From Xylocopa sonorina (taxonomy: Eukaryota; Arthropoda; Insecta; Hymenoptera; Apidae): a stretch of DNA of 64,000 nucleotides. The stretch covers positions 8,246,001 through 8,310,000 of the forward strand of contig NC_135202.1 of the NCBI RefSeq assembly GCF_050948175.1, written 5' to 3'. Each line of letters starts with the position of its first letter. Position 1 is the stretch's first letter. The translations under genes and the position numbers were made by a program. Shown here piece after piece: positions 43,851 through 56,900 of the stretch. The notes beneath the pieces were generated by a model. The model was not told the origin of the DNA and did not search any database. It saw only the letters and a program-made list of their open reading frames with translations.

Positions 43851-45239
43851 CGTTAAATTGCCACCATTTTTATTTACATGGCAAGTTTGTCAGGATTCAC
43901 AGCGCACGTCTGCAAAGATAATTAAGAATCCTGCAGGAACAGTGAAAAATTCGTAGGCAGAATTGAGATTGTGTTGATAAATATTCCCAGCTCCGTCGTT
44001 GATGTTTTCTTCGAAACTGACAAACTTCTGATTTATTAGGAACTTTTCGCGGACTTCGACTCGACGCCGTTAACTTCGTTGAAAATATATAACTTATTCG
44101 TTGTACGTAAAATTACTTCCGATAGAAATGAATTTGCACTTTAAGTAGAAATTTTTATACTCCAGTTAGAAGGGAGGATAATGAAAAAATTTTTTAAGAA
44201 AAAGTAATAAACCCGACTTAAGGGGGAAAGGAAAGTTTTGATGATTACGATAGGAAATCAAAAAGCTGGGAGGGAAAATACGTCTGAAGGGAGAGATCGA
44301 TGTAACGAACTTCGGGTAAAGATATTAACAGCGTGAACCCTCCTCGACAGTTCTCTTGGAGCGACTATATAGGCAGCAGTAGGGTTAACGTTTAATTACA
44401 CGACTTAATTTCCTCGAGCGATATAATATCCACGGTTGAATTAACGAAATTTTGTTTACTTCCCATGCTCTGCTTATAAGCGTACATTAGGTATGAGAGT
44501 TTAAACAAATTCGTTAAAAATCCATGAACTGGAGCCAAGTATCCTTACATTTATGAACTAAGTTTCTGACATGTACGCAGGTTGCTACGAGTTACCTACA
44601 TATTTCATGGAAGCTTTGAAAACGAGAAAATCACATTTTCCGTTGAAATTGGCGTATTTTCCGTGCCATGTTTTTATATTAATAGGAATTAATTGGTACT
44701 TTTTGGTATCGTGACGTTTTCAAAATTGAAAACTGTATATTTTGTATATTATAATCTGTATTTTATAAAATTTCTGCGAATTTTGTTACGTACCGTAGTC
44801 GGGTCGTTGGCAGTATTTAATTAAACATAAAATAATGATTGTATTTTTGTTAATTCGATCCATTTCTCATGTTAGGCTCGTAAAACGGTCGAAATGATCT
44901 CTTCAGTGTTTAATGCATCGCGGCGAATTAATTTCGTCGAGTGTTTGCGGCAAGTGGGTGCAATTATATAAATTTCCTGCGTGCAATTACAGTAATCGAT
45001 TAACAAACGTACCGTACAACATTGGTTTCCGGATACGTAAATATAATTCTACGGCATACCGGCGTGCCGGGGTATATTCAACGCTTTGTTACATTTGTTA
45101 ATCTTTGATTACGTTAATGGAATGTTGCGCGTAACGCATGCGTGATAAATATTCGAGTTGTTAGCAATCGCGAGCGCTTTGTATTTCGGTGTATCAAATA
45201 TTTTAATGACTCGAGGGATGAGAAATTAAAATCCACCTT

Positions 45240-45470
45240 AAACCAAACCGTCTGAACAACACATCTCTACATCAACAACCGTTAAACGAATTTCAAAGAC
45301 GCGCCAATCCATCATCGATCCACGAGCCGTTAATATTTCGAATTCCAACGAAACGATCGAAACCAGACGACCATCGAACAGCGAAACTCCAGAACACCAC
45401 CGAAGAGCAAAGTAAAACAGCGAAAACCCGTGAAACCGACAAGCCCCGACGAGCACGTCGACGCAGCGTG
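45240..45470 (+). other. A/C-rich strand-asymmetric patch
   Basis: For about 230 bases the + strand is poor in T, especially after 45340, and rich in A and C, unlike its neighbours. Two + frames are partly open with hydrophilic sequence (for example QRNDRNQTTIEQRNSRTPPK), while three overlapping minus-strand frames are open because stop triplets are avoided by composition. It may be a transcribed exon or a composition anomaly. Confidence 0.25.
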
Positions 45471-45663
45471 ACCTCCTCGCTCTTGTAATTCGGCTGTGTA
45501 CGCGGTAAAGCACCGAGCCGAGTGGTAATACACCGGCGACAAAGTGTCAAAGTAGTCATCAAACGGAACGGGTGGATGCATATCCCTTTAAACTCGACGG
45601 TGCGACGTTGATTGTGGTATTCACGCACGATTACCACGGTCGAAACTCGAATTAACCTCTTTG

Positions 45664-45870
45664 ATGGGAGCCCGCCAACGGTTGGTGACGAGGTTGCCCA
45701 TGGCCGTCGAAGATATTCGGGAAGTTTGCCCCGATAATGGAATCGTTGCTGCGGCCAGGCTGGCCGAGAGGCCGGTCACAGGGCGTTCTGGGCCTGGCCC
45801 AGAAGCAAGACTGCCCTCCCCAGACCTTCCCCCCCCCATAAAGGAGAGACCCCGCGATACATTCCATTAA
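45664..45870 (+). other. Unassigned 68-codon ATG ORF
   Basis: An ATG-initiated frame (MGARQRLVTRLPMAVEDIRE at the start, Pro-rich at the end) with TAA stop. Two minus-strand frames are open over the same bases and the end is a C9 run (45829-45837) that gives Pro codons. Probably composition; recorded because the first half has mixed, protein-like residues. Confidence 0.12.
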
Positions 45871-47813
45871 AACTTAAAATTAATTCCACTCCGGCATTGG
45901 CTACGGATGAAGGTATAGGGAATGGTAGTGACGCGCGGCATTAACGAGCTCCAACTTCGTATCCAATCCAACTACACAAATTCACCCTAAAACCGAGCGT
46001 CGACGGGCAACGCTGAACAACCGGTATCGCCCTTGGTCCCCGCTGTTTCCGGTGTATCCGTTGGAACGCGGCGGCGCAGCCGCGGCCCTCCGCTGCCTAT
46101 ACGTACGTAAGAGGGATGTAACAATGCAATTACGCGTCGCATAAGCCGTCGACGAAATTACGCTTTAATCCGCGGAGCAGTGCGACCAAACTCTGCGCCG
46201 TGCCATTTTCCTCCGTCGAAGCGTTTCCCTCCTTCGCCCACCGTCTACGTCCGCCTGTCCCTTTTTATTGCACGCTCGACGAGCGCGGTTCCAACCTCTG
46301 CCAATTTCTCTATTCTTCCCTGCTTCCTCTGGCGTTTCGAAACCCTCGACGCAACCACCCGGTCGTTGCCTGTCTTCGTTGCCTCGTAGCGCCGCGCAAG
46401 GCTTTCTTTCAGGTTCCTCCGGCTCCTCGATGCGTCTCTGTGTGTTGTTCGCGAATTTTGCGAGAACCAGTCGCGGCGCACAATCGTACCCGGGACCACC
46501 GTAATGCCGTAACAAAGCTAATTCGTCGTTGTTACAGCGGCGGGTTCCGCGATTTCGCTGCGGGCGCTCCAACTACGGTAAAAGGGAGCCAGCGCGGATG
46601 AGAGAGGAGGTGTATCGCTCGTCGAAAGAGAAACGGGAACGAAGCCCACGGGGAAGAGAACAGCCGAGGTGAACGCGTATCCGGCTTTGAAATTGCGACG
46701 GGTTTAACTCGAAAACAAGCGCCGTGATTTGTTTCGTCGGTACGTTCGACGTAGTCGCGGCTTTTTCGCCCGGTAGCTAGCGAGACGTGTTGTTTCGAAC
46801 GTCTCTGAGAGCCGCGGGCCATTGTTACCGTTTTCCCGTGGACGCCGTCGCGTATCGTTCGCTCGTTGTTTATTAAAATTTTATATCGATAAGTACCATC
46901 GTGCGCGATTTATTCGCGACATCGTACGCTCGTTGCTAGTATCGATCGCGTATGAACGCACTTGAAAACGGTCCGCTTTATTAATATTCGATTCGAGCGA
47001 AAAGCGCGGGAAATTACGGGGTATCAGCCTCGCACTATTTCATATTCTTAATTATAGGAGGGTTTCAATTACGCTCTGTAACACGCGTTTCAAGAATTAT
47101 CCGCGGCTTCAATGATATCGACAGTGGAATGATCAAACGATTCCCTCGTAGTTAATCACAGCTATAATGGATTCGACTGGACGTGTATAGCCGAAGCGTT
47201 ATGAATACGGACGGACTCGGACTAAAGGTATGTAACCGGAAAATTATATAGGGTGCATGCTAATACGGCTATTCAAATCCGCTTTTAATATCGGATTAGT
47301 GACGTAAACAAATCTGCATTCAACGGGACGACGAACGAAAATGAAATATGTATAACGTAAGATCAAAAGATATTTTTGGTATTACGTTGACAAAGGCCGG
47401 CTTCAAATTACTTTCAACGGCGTAACAAAAGGCACGCGTAATTACAATGTGGAATTTGACAAAGTTAATTAAAATGAAAATCAAAACCCCTCGCGGTCCT
47501 TTCTATTAAAATATCCCGGTTTCTATCATTCTCACGTTTATAATTAATTTTACCGTCTGCCTCGCGAGTTACACGCGTGTTTTACATACAAAAGTGTGCA
47601 ACGATAATTACTACATTCTCATGCTCTCCAATTTTTCAATCGCTCTTTGTGAAATCCAATATTAATCGATTCGTTCCGTTGTAGGTACCATAAGATAAGA
47701 GTAGCAGAACGTTTTGCTCTTAAATTCATTTCTCACCTTCACCGTTTAAAGCTACCGATGAATCACGTGTAACAATTATCCTTTAATGCAATAATGAAAG
47801 AATTAATACGTAC

Positions 47814-47964
47814 CAGATCGTTTCCACGGTTCCACCAGCTTCGAGCGACCAGTCACTACTGCCACGCGCGTAAACACGTACTGAGACGAGTCGCGAGTTC
47901 CCGTCGCTCCCGGTGTTTTCGATAACACCCACTTCCTGGTATTCACGTCACAGGTACCGAGCAT
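47814..47964 (-). CDS. Candidate first coding exon on the minus strand, 50 codons
   Basis: On the minus strand an ATG at 47964 is preceded in frame by a stop (TAA-ACG-ATG). It opens 50 codons plus one base to a donor, CTG|GTACGT, the last exon base being 47814. The peptide starts MLGTCDVNTRKWVLSKTPGA and continues TGTRDSSQYVFTRVAVVTGR, then SKLVEPWKRS. It has balanced composition with Trp, Val and Thr and no low complexity. Past the donor the frame stops at once (TAT-TAA), so an exon boundary here would make sense. A 5' untranslated exon is an alternative. No protein family was recognised and no second exon was found. Confidence 0.25.
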
Positions 47965-50900
47965 CGTTTAGACGACAATGTCACAAATTATCTTCGAGCG
48001 TATCGTAGCGATGTTGCCACGCGTTCGTTACTTGCAGGAGGGACCATTCTATCAGCTGACCATAAATGTTACTCTCAGCTGGAAGTGCTCGATCGTCGAC
48101 GAAATTATACGCCAGTACGTAGCAAACGCGCGATGCACAAGCTTGTTGCGTAAAACGCGAACAAGGATACGCGTGGTATTTTCGTGGCGCGTCTGTTTAT
48201 CGCACGAGTTCGCACCCCGTCGTATTATACAGGCGCAACAGTGCCATTTGTCGCTGGCTCGTAATAAAACCATACCGACTAATTGCGTATACGGCTGCAC
48301 GGAACTGCCAGCGGTATTGGAATGATAATCAAGCCCTCGTTTGATAAGTGTGCCTATGTTTATATATTTTTCTTCTCTGTTAACACTCTGGGGCCGCTGC
48401 GTCAGTTGGAGCGACTGGTTTCACCATTTCATTGGAGAATTTGTGCTACGTGTTACATTTTTCTTACGCGATTATGCGATTTGATATTGCAGGGATAACT
48501 GAAGGTGTTCTTCTTTTTTATTTATATAGAATCAACGTAATTTTATATGTGGTTTATAATTTTGTATATTGTATATTTATTTCGATAAAGGGATGCGTGG
48601 AATAGCGTTTGGTTTGGTTTATACTAAACGATTTATCCCTTCATTTCGTTAGACGGTAATGCACTAATAATTCTCCTAGTGAATCTCTAGTTTGATGCTA
48701 ACGAATATACCGCGACTGATTCAAGAACGTAATAACGGTGAAGCGTGCTGAAGTGAATGTTTAATAGAAGACATGATCAGATGGAATGGCTTATTCTTGA
48801 CACATACGCCTGTGTAAGAGGATTAAGGAATGTGCGTGTATAAGATTAGCCTTGGTGCGAGATTACATTGGTTAGCATCTAATATTCGTACAGGAACATG
48901 TTGCGATATTTTACATTCGGGTGTTTTATAGTAAGTTAATCGCATGTTTCATCTACGTGATGTGTAAATCGTATTAGAAAGATTGATGACTCGCGTCACT
49001 GAATACTTTTCCATTGTTTCCTTGTTTTTGAAAAATTGCAGGTGTAATGATCAATGTAATATTCGAACCACGATCAGCTGATATGCAACAGATTAACACG
49101 AAATGAAAGGGAACGAAGAGAAACGGATCTTCTTGAAAAAATCGCCGATATCTTCGCCACGATGCGCTCGATTGGAAAAGCAACGAGCGATATCCGTAAT
49201 CTTGCGCGTCGTTCCCAGCGAGTACATTTATTAGCCAATCCCTCGGCGTTCTTTACGGGGCGAAATTATTTTTAAGAGTCGCGCTATAATATTCCGAATG
49301 AATGTTAACGCGAGCGTACTTTAGCGCGAGTTACTTTAATGGAAGCGGTTTTCTACGATGTACCGGATAACTTCGCCCCGCTCGTATACGTATGATTTAG
49401 TTAAGCTCGTAATCATAAAGTTCTGCATTTACGACGGTGTCCACCACCCTGCGAAACTCCGTGTTTTTTTGATACTCCCATAAAGCGAAGAAGTTAACAG
49501 GCAGTATTGCAAGATTATTACTACCCTCTAATGGGGACGGTCTTGGCTAGAGGCTTAACGAAGTGATTCCCGCTATTCGACGCGGTAAGATCGTTTTAGC
49601 TCGCGAGAGCAGAGACTTCACGTTGTTTCTTGCCAACGATCAGAACGTATTAATCGCTCAATAATTCGCGTGAGCAGTATTGAACATCGTTCTAACAGAA
49701 ATTTATCAAATTCTCTTCGTTACTCGTATAGTCTGCCAATTATTTATTCCTTGCCTCGTTGGTTAATTACGATGAACCGTCTACGATCGATGGCCACGCG
49801 ATTTAAAGCGGGTAGTAAGAAAAGGAAGAATAAAAATGCCCAAGTACGTGCAGTTTAAAGCGTACGTAAATTCTGCTACGTCCAATTTCCTCTGTTTCTT
49901 CTTTTACTTACCCCGTTGTTAAAGAGAAAAATGATTTCTTTGCAATCGTTAAGACACTGTCCAACTTGCCCTCCCTAATTGTCAGCAATCAGCATTAACA
50001 AAGTCCGCGCGAGGCAGGTACAATTAAGAGGCGGGCAGCGGCGTCTGTGCGCCGCCATTTTCTTCACCGTTCGACTTCCGACGTTTTCTCACCTGCGCGT
50101 CGGGAACAATGTTACACGGTTCATTTAGCCCCCAGCCCCGGCAGCACGCCCGGAAATTGATTAACGTTAATTCACGTTAATTAAAGTATCTCGAGTAATT
50201 ATAATCCTGCGTCTGATTACGTATTACTTCCGGTTATTAAATTTCACGCACGCGTTCGAATTTATCGACGCGCATAACTTACGTCGGGCATAATCTGCGG
50301 TATTGGAAAATGCAACGTCCGATTATACTTGCAAAACCGCCCTCCGTTTCCTTATTTGCTGCGCGCACAATTTATCAGACCGGTTATTATTAAAACACGT
50401 TCTTTATCTTTGCGCGTTCGCTTGCTGGCAAAAAATTCGAATAAATATAACGTGCGCGCACACGAGTGCACGTGGGGTGTTCGAAATAAGGATTCGATAA
50501 TTCATTCGACTATAATTCGTAGAACAAGTAAGGAAACGACTGTTCCCTTCTACAGTTACATTAATCCTTCCTTCTACTCTAATCAAAATTTGATAAAAAA
50601 AAAAAACCAATTTATTTCTAGATTCGATAATTCAAAAGTCAGCAAATTTGAAATGACATCGACGAATACAGTGAACACACGGCTCAAGTTTATCATTTTT
50701 GATCCAGACGAAGGGAAGCCCAATCCGTACGTCGTTAATTCGCCTATACATACGAAATTTTAGGACGCGTTCGCCAGTAGCTCGCGTGCACCTCGAGGGG
50801 GTGCTCTATCACGCGATCGAAAATAATCGATCCGCCTAGTACAAGCCCGACACTGTCAGTCGGCCATTCCGCGACGTCTCGTCACGTCTCTTGCTCCATC

Positions 50901-53820
50901 TTGCCCGACTGCCCGTCAAACGCTAACGTTCGACTACTTTTTCACGTTGTCGAACAAGATATAAACGTCCTCGAGCCCTCCAGCCACATCCCCAAATCCT
51001 CCACGGTTCGACGTTTCCGTTGAATCCCGTTGATACGCCGGTGCAATCTTCCCTTACCCTATCCAAAACTTAATAGCCTCGGAACCTGTAAGTCCTAATC
51101 TCTTCTCTATTACTCGCTCTTTTTCCCCCGTCATCTATTAAGATGTAAGGACGAAAGATACGAGAGAAAGAGAGAGAGAGAGAGAGAGGATAACGCTGGT
51201 GGAGCGGCATCGATGGCGCGAGCGGACGTTCAAGAAGGCTGATACCAAATCGATGGAACTAATATATCCGTGGAATCAGTCACAGCCTGTGCGAGCGTGT
51301 GTGTCTATGTGTGTGTGTGCGAGCACCTAAGCGAGTCGATGGTGGTAACAGCCGCGTTGAGATCCAGCAGGGAGAAGGTGGGATACCGGTATTAAGGAAT
51401 TGAATTGGGAACGCGGGGCTGCTGGCCAATGGCGCGGGGGTGGTGGCTTCAAGTATCGCCTTTGCTCCGTTCGGCTATCGTTCATGGCACGTCTCGATGA
51501 ACGAGATTGTTCGCTCTCTTCTTCCACCCTGGTCGCCTGCCTTTCGCCTGGTAACCGTTCGCTGGGCTTCGAATCGGCCAGCGACGTTACCGACATATTG
51601 GACGGATAACGGCCGCTGACCGAATCCAACCTGCCAAATGGCTCCTACGGACCGACCATCCATCATGTCGTCATTACGGTTGCTGGCTGCGTTCCGCCGG
51701 CCTGTTTCCGAGTTCAGGTCCCCGCAAACGCGAGGAAAGCATCGTTTCCGCGCGGCTGCAACTCCGCGAGAAGTTTTTCATCCGCCCACACTTTCGCGCC
51801 CGGGCTCGAACAATTACCGCTCCCTGGGAACGAGTGATAGATATGAATTGAGATGAACAGCTAAGAAAAAGAAGAGAAAATAGAATAGCTGTGGTGGTTT
51901 CCTTAAATATTACAGTGTTTTCGAGATTTCTTCGGCTAAAATTATTTCATATCTTCATTCGATATATTATTTACGATTCTCTTAAAGATGAAAAGGTAAC
52001 GCTGTTCAACTTAACCTTCGAGCAAGCGAATTCAATATTCAAACAAACGCTGGCGCACGTATTACAATTTCTCTCGCGTTACATTTGAATCCTTCCATCG
52101 AGACGCGAGTCTTACGAGCCACCTCGACACCAGAGATCTCAACTTTCGCGAGATGCTCGAGCAGAAAATCCGCGCGCGGTCAATTTTCGAAAATTGGATT
52201 CGCAGCGGCGATGCTGGGGAGCAGGCGCGGCCGAGCGTGCACACGCGAGGATCCCCGCGCTGAAAAGCGTGTCGCGTACGTGACGAAGGTCCACGGAAGT
52301 TCGAGCTGCTGCTGGTCGTGCCAATCTCGGTATTCCCGTGGGCGTCGGCGTCGCGGCGCCTTTCATTTACGAGCGGGGAACGCGCGCGTATCGGACGCGA
52401 CCGTTGGACCCGCGCGAACGCGGACGAGCATCGCCGTCGGATGCCGTGGGGCCGTTCCTCCTCTCGAACTGTTGGAACTGCTGTAAGAGAGAAGTATTAT
52501 TATCCGGGGAAATCTGCCGGGCGTCCCCTCGAGAAGCCAGATCGGTCACGTTCGGATGGAGCTGCCCCATGGAAACGCGCAGGGAAACTTTCCCCGCCCT
52601 GGTGACTTCTGTTCGAGTTCAGCGCCGGTTCCGCTCGAACGCGCGGGGGGCGAAACTTCGCGGCAACCTTATACAAATCGCGAGGAAAGAAGGTGCTGGT
52701 GGCGCTCGAAGACCGCGATGGAGATCGACGCTGGCAACGGTGAACGAAACTCGGGCAAAGTGGACGCGAACTTTCGCTTTGTATCGCTATTGGACGGAGG
52801 ATGGACGCGTGACAATGTTTTCGCGAGATGTACGAACTATTCTTGACACACATGAGAGCACTGCGAGGTTGGTTTCAAGCTTGAGAATTAGTTTATGTTA
52901 TTGATATTATTTTTTGTTTTTTTATTTAAGTGGACAGAGGGACTTTGTTCATGAAGGTTTATAGCAAGAAAGATGATCGTGTGCGAAATGGAAAGTGTCG
53001 AGGTGAAAAATACTGAGCAGTATGGACTATCATGGTAGTAAAGAAAATCCATACTATGAGCCCAAGATTTTCTTTTCTAATCCCCAAGATAACGTATCGA
53101 CGGGGTTGCATATACAAGCAAAATGGAGATAATAGCGTCGAGATAGAGTGCGTATTTTAAAGAACGCGTAGGGTAAGAAGAATCGAATGTGCTATAAAGT
53201 CTACTCTGAATTGAAAGTAGGTATATATATGCGAAAAGAAACTGCTCAATTTTCTAGCAGAAAGAGTTACTTGATTCGATATTTGATCGTGGTAGAATGT
53301 GTGGTAACTCTCTACACAGTCCTCTTACTATCATTATTATAAAACAATTAATTCACTGCAACAATAACTACACTAAACACTCAGCAACGTGTCTGCCGTT
53401 TTTATTTTCAATTTGGAAATAGAAATTATGGGATGCGCGTTTAAAACGACGAGACCCATGGGAATTTTGCGCAATTTATCAGCGGGAAGTTAACAGTCGG
53501 GGAACGTTCAAATGGCACCGGCAGAATAATCGTGACTATAACAAACCGAGCACAATCAATAACAAGCTTTATCATGCCGCGTTTGAGAATGACTGATCAA
53601 ATTATGTACAGCGACGCGTGCGGCAGCCGCGCGCCTCGGATACGTGACTTATAATAATTAGTGCAAACAATCGTCGTTATTGTGAGGCATCGCGGCGTGT
53701 GTCTTCGCAGTGGAAATTCGCGTGACGCGTCGCGACGCGATCACCCGCCAATCGGGCCGGTATTTGTTCCGAAGTGAGCACGTGTGCCGACGCCTAATAA
53801 AGTTCCGAAATTCGTGCCCA
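47965..53820. other. Noncoding stretch with GC-rich open frames
   Basis: AT-rich from 48300 to 49600, with GC-rich patches near 50040 and 51400-52850. At 51327-51629 (-) and 51400-51609 (+) both strands are open. The window's longest frame (52338-52904 +, 188 codons, GTG start) is Arg-rich, overlaps frames on the other strand and lies in a CpG-rich patch; it is discounted. A CAG|GTGAGA donor-like sequence on the minus strand sits at 50089. A TG-rich run lies at about 51297-51320. Confidence 0.5.
51169..51188 (+). repeat. (AG)10 microsatellite
   Basis: Ten uninterrupted AG units following GAGAGAA. Simple sequence. Confidence 0.93.
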
Positions 53821-53825
53821 GCCGC

Positions 53826-53990
53826 ATGAATTCGAAACTAGTTTTGCCGCGTCGCGGCAGCGGCGAACGTGCCGCGGATCGAGCAGTCGAAGCGCGAAGA
53901 TGCGGCTGGAAAAATCGGAAACGAGGACGAGTGTTGAGAAAAGAAACAGAGAAAAAAGGGGTGGAGGAGGACGAAAAAGAAATGCAAAAG
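53826..53990 (+). CDS. Candidate 55-codon start exon, highly charged, unknown
   Basis: An ATG at 53826 opens 55 codons ending exactly at AAG|GTACGA (donor GT at 53991). The product begins MNSKLVLPRRGSGERAADRA and ends in a Lys/Glu-rich, probably helical segment (VLRKETEKKGVEEDEKEMQK). Without splicing the frame stops eight codons later. The frame is also open upstream of the ATG to about 53784. The charged tail comes from purine-rich DNA, so low complexity could explain it. No domain recognised. Confidence 0.18.
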
Positions 53991-56900
53991 GTACGAATTT
54001 TATTATCAGACCGATAACATCCGCCGGTGCTTTTCTAGGTCTGCCTCGCTTTTTTTTTTATACTGAGTTATGAAAGTTATTGGTTCCGCCGGAAGAGAGT
54101 CGAGGGAAGAGGATTGACAGGCCTTTACTTTACGTCGTAAATAAAGAAATCTGATTACGTTTGTATACGGATGCGTATATAAGGATATGTACGTAGATAT
54201 GCGAGAGAAAATATTATTCAGATGATATAATGAGATTATTTTATTAAAGTAGAAATAAGGGAATTTATTTATTCTACAATTATTGGTAAAAATTGTTTTT
54301 TAAGAAGAGGGGTAGTTTTTGATGATCATATCGAATCTTTGAAGCGATACGTAACGATCGTGCAACAATTTCAACTTTCACTGTTTTAGTTGTGTGCTCC
54401 AGTTACGCAGCGTAAATTTTTCAGTCGCGGACCCCGCCGATCCATAAATCAAGAGGCGGAACAAATGCAAATGAGAGGCGGTAAAAGCTTATTTTCGCGC
54501 GTTTGTCAGCTACGTGTTTGCGGTTGATGGGGGAAGGTCTCGCGTAGAGACGTAACGGCATTCTAGATCTAGAGGGGGACGTCGACGGAGTGTGGTCAGC
54601 AGTCACGTTCGCCCTTAATATTACACCCTTAAATCCACGGGGCTGCACGCTCGCAATTAAAATGAGCTCACGTGTTAGGCTTTAGGAGAAAACAGAAGCC
54701 CGTGGGAAACGAGAAATATCGGGTCCCGTCTATAACTCGATCTCCCGCCTTGCGTAATCTCGGAATCATTCATAACACGATCCTCGTAAGACTGTTATAT
54801 CGCACCCCCGCGAGGAATGTGTCTGTTATTACTCTACTTTATTTCAATAACATTAGATAACAGTATTATCATTATGCTCTACAGCAATGAATTTCTAACG
54901 AAATGAAAATTGGGAATTCTTTAATCGTGACACTTTTCTTGTCAAATTTTGTACACCTTTCTCTCTAACTATGAAATGAAAAACAAAATGATGAAGTTAT
55001 CGATTAATGAAGTTCATTGAGCAATGAAGAAAGAATCTGGGTTCAAAGGAAGCTCTGAAATGATCGGAAATTCAGCAACCACCGTACGTTTGTAATTGAA
55101 AATGAGACGCGTGTAAAACAGCGATGGGAACGATGCAATTAACGGCCTTAAATTTCGCGGCGGCGTAAGTATTCGGTATTACAGAGGACGCGGATGAAAG
55201 CTGTTTAAGGCTCTCCGGCTACCATTTTATTAAGCTAGCTATCATTTAGTTCATTTGGCCGCTTAATTAATACGGAGCGTACCACGGTTAAATATGGGCG
55301 GTGCGTGCGTAAGCGTCTCTGTACACACGTCCCCGCGAATTCGTGGGGAAGGGTGGCAACGCCTGGTACAACGTTTACTAATAAAATCGGAATTTACGAT
55401 CGCGCATCACCCACCGCGTTATCTAGTTTTCCGAACCACTACGGCACAAAATGATGTGTCCCTGGCATTGTGCACGCATTAAACGTAACGAGAAAGCGCG
55501 ATAATTGTTTCCAAATGACAACAGCGGCTACACCCAAATGATGGTTTTGAATATCGATGGGCGCTGTCGCCGTTACCAAGTATATAAACATTCGCGTCTG
55601 CCTGCGGAAGATAGCCACCCGCGCAAATACACGACTTTCCGTGTTTATTAAACTCCACGCTTGCCACTCGATTAAACGTTGTTTGAATATTTATATAGAA
55701 TACCGTCCATCTGCCAGCGATCATAAACGTGATCACTTAGGACCGCTCGTGGACCCCATTTTGCCAACCTCCACTGCACTAGCAATTGAAAAGCTTTCAC
55801 CAATTCTCAGATGACTACAAAGTTTAAGAAAGAATTAATAAATTTTATTTTTCCTTCATAATCTCGCACCAACGTTACGCGTTTGTCCAACGAAAATTAA
55901 TTCCTAGCAACATGGCGTCTACGTACAAACTTGATACGACCGCGAGAGGGATTAAACAATCTCAGCGAGTGATAAAGCTTCGACGATTTGTTCGATACGA
56001 GGAGGATAAATCGGCCAGGATCTGCGTTCGCACGGATGGCTGAAAAGAGATGGGAAAAAGAGATGGCAATCCCCGACAGTGTTATCATAACTAACGGCTT
56101 CATCTACATAATTATCCGAGGCGTGGACGTCGATGGTGCAGGTTCCAAGATTCCGTGGAACCGTCCCGAACCAGGGACGAGTCTGTCTCCATGGGAATGA
56201 AACCAATTACCCGGTGACCCTTCCGGGCTGTTATATTTCTACGAGCAACAGGAACGGATAGAGAGAGCCGGGGGTGGGTGCGACGAGGAGGCCAACAGGA
56301 AGGCGTAACTGCGTGAAATAGAGGAACGAATATATAGCGAAGGAGAAAAATACGATGGAAATAGAGATGTACGAAGGATGGTGTGGAAATGACGCACGTT
56401 CGTGACCTACGTCTTCAGATGAAATAAATGGTGATCAGAGAAAGAGAGAGAGAGAGAGAAAACGCATAGAAATGCAACCACCCTTAGCGAGCAGATAGAT
56501 AAAAATGACGAGGATATTTTTGTAAATTTGTAATCAAACGAAACGGATCCTCATCGAGAAACGAGCTTAGAAGACGAGTCTGGGTTTAAGAACTCTGCAG
56601 ATTGCCTCTGGCCTCGTATTTTGTCCCCTGTTATCTGCTGATTGTTCGCAGCCAGTCGTCTGTCAGTCTGGCTAAGGCTTAAGGCTACCTACGCCTTAGA
56701 CGCGAGGATAGCAGCAAGTCAGGAAGTTATTATACAAGGAACTGGGAGGTGTTAAGCGAGGACTTGCGAGAAACTGTTGTGGCGTGATCTCTCCAGGGGT
56801 GAGTAGGGCTACCGCAACTTATATAGATACAACGACGTTTGCTGGTAATTATACTCGCCGCGCCACGTTTCTCGAATCGACGAGGACGCGACGAAGACGT

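Larger units (their letters stand above)
43851..47810. other. Noncoding stretch
   Basis: AT-rich from 43851 to about 45240, then a strand-asymmetric patch (45240-45470), GC-rich to 46860 and AT-rich again to 47800. A 9-codon ATG stub (MNTDGLGLK, 47201-47227) runs into a good donor AAG|GTATGT and could be a start exon, but is too short to call. The many frames at 46180-46822 lie on both strands of GC-rich, pyrimidine-rich DNA and are dismissed. Confidence 0.5.

Noticed and set aside
46028..46050. TTGGTCCCC, as at the 5' end of miR-133
   Set aside because: Only nine bases match and no precursor hairpin is visible.
52338..52904. Longest open frame of the window (188 codons, +)
   Set aside because: It starts at GTG, is Arg/Ser-rich, lies in CpG-rich DNA and overlaps several other long frames on both strands. 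No domain or splice support.
53510..53535. Similarity to the start of insect miR-263 (AATGGCAC)
   Set aside because: Only the seed-like bases match; the rest diverges and I see no hairpin arm that pairs with it.
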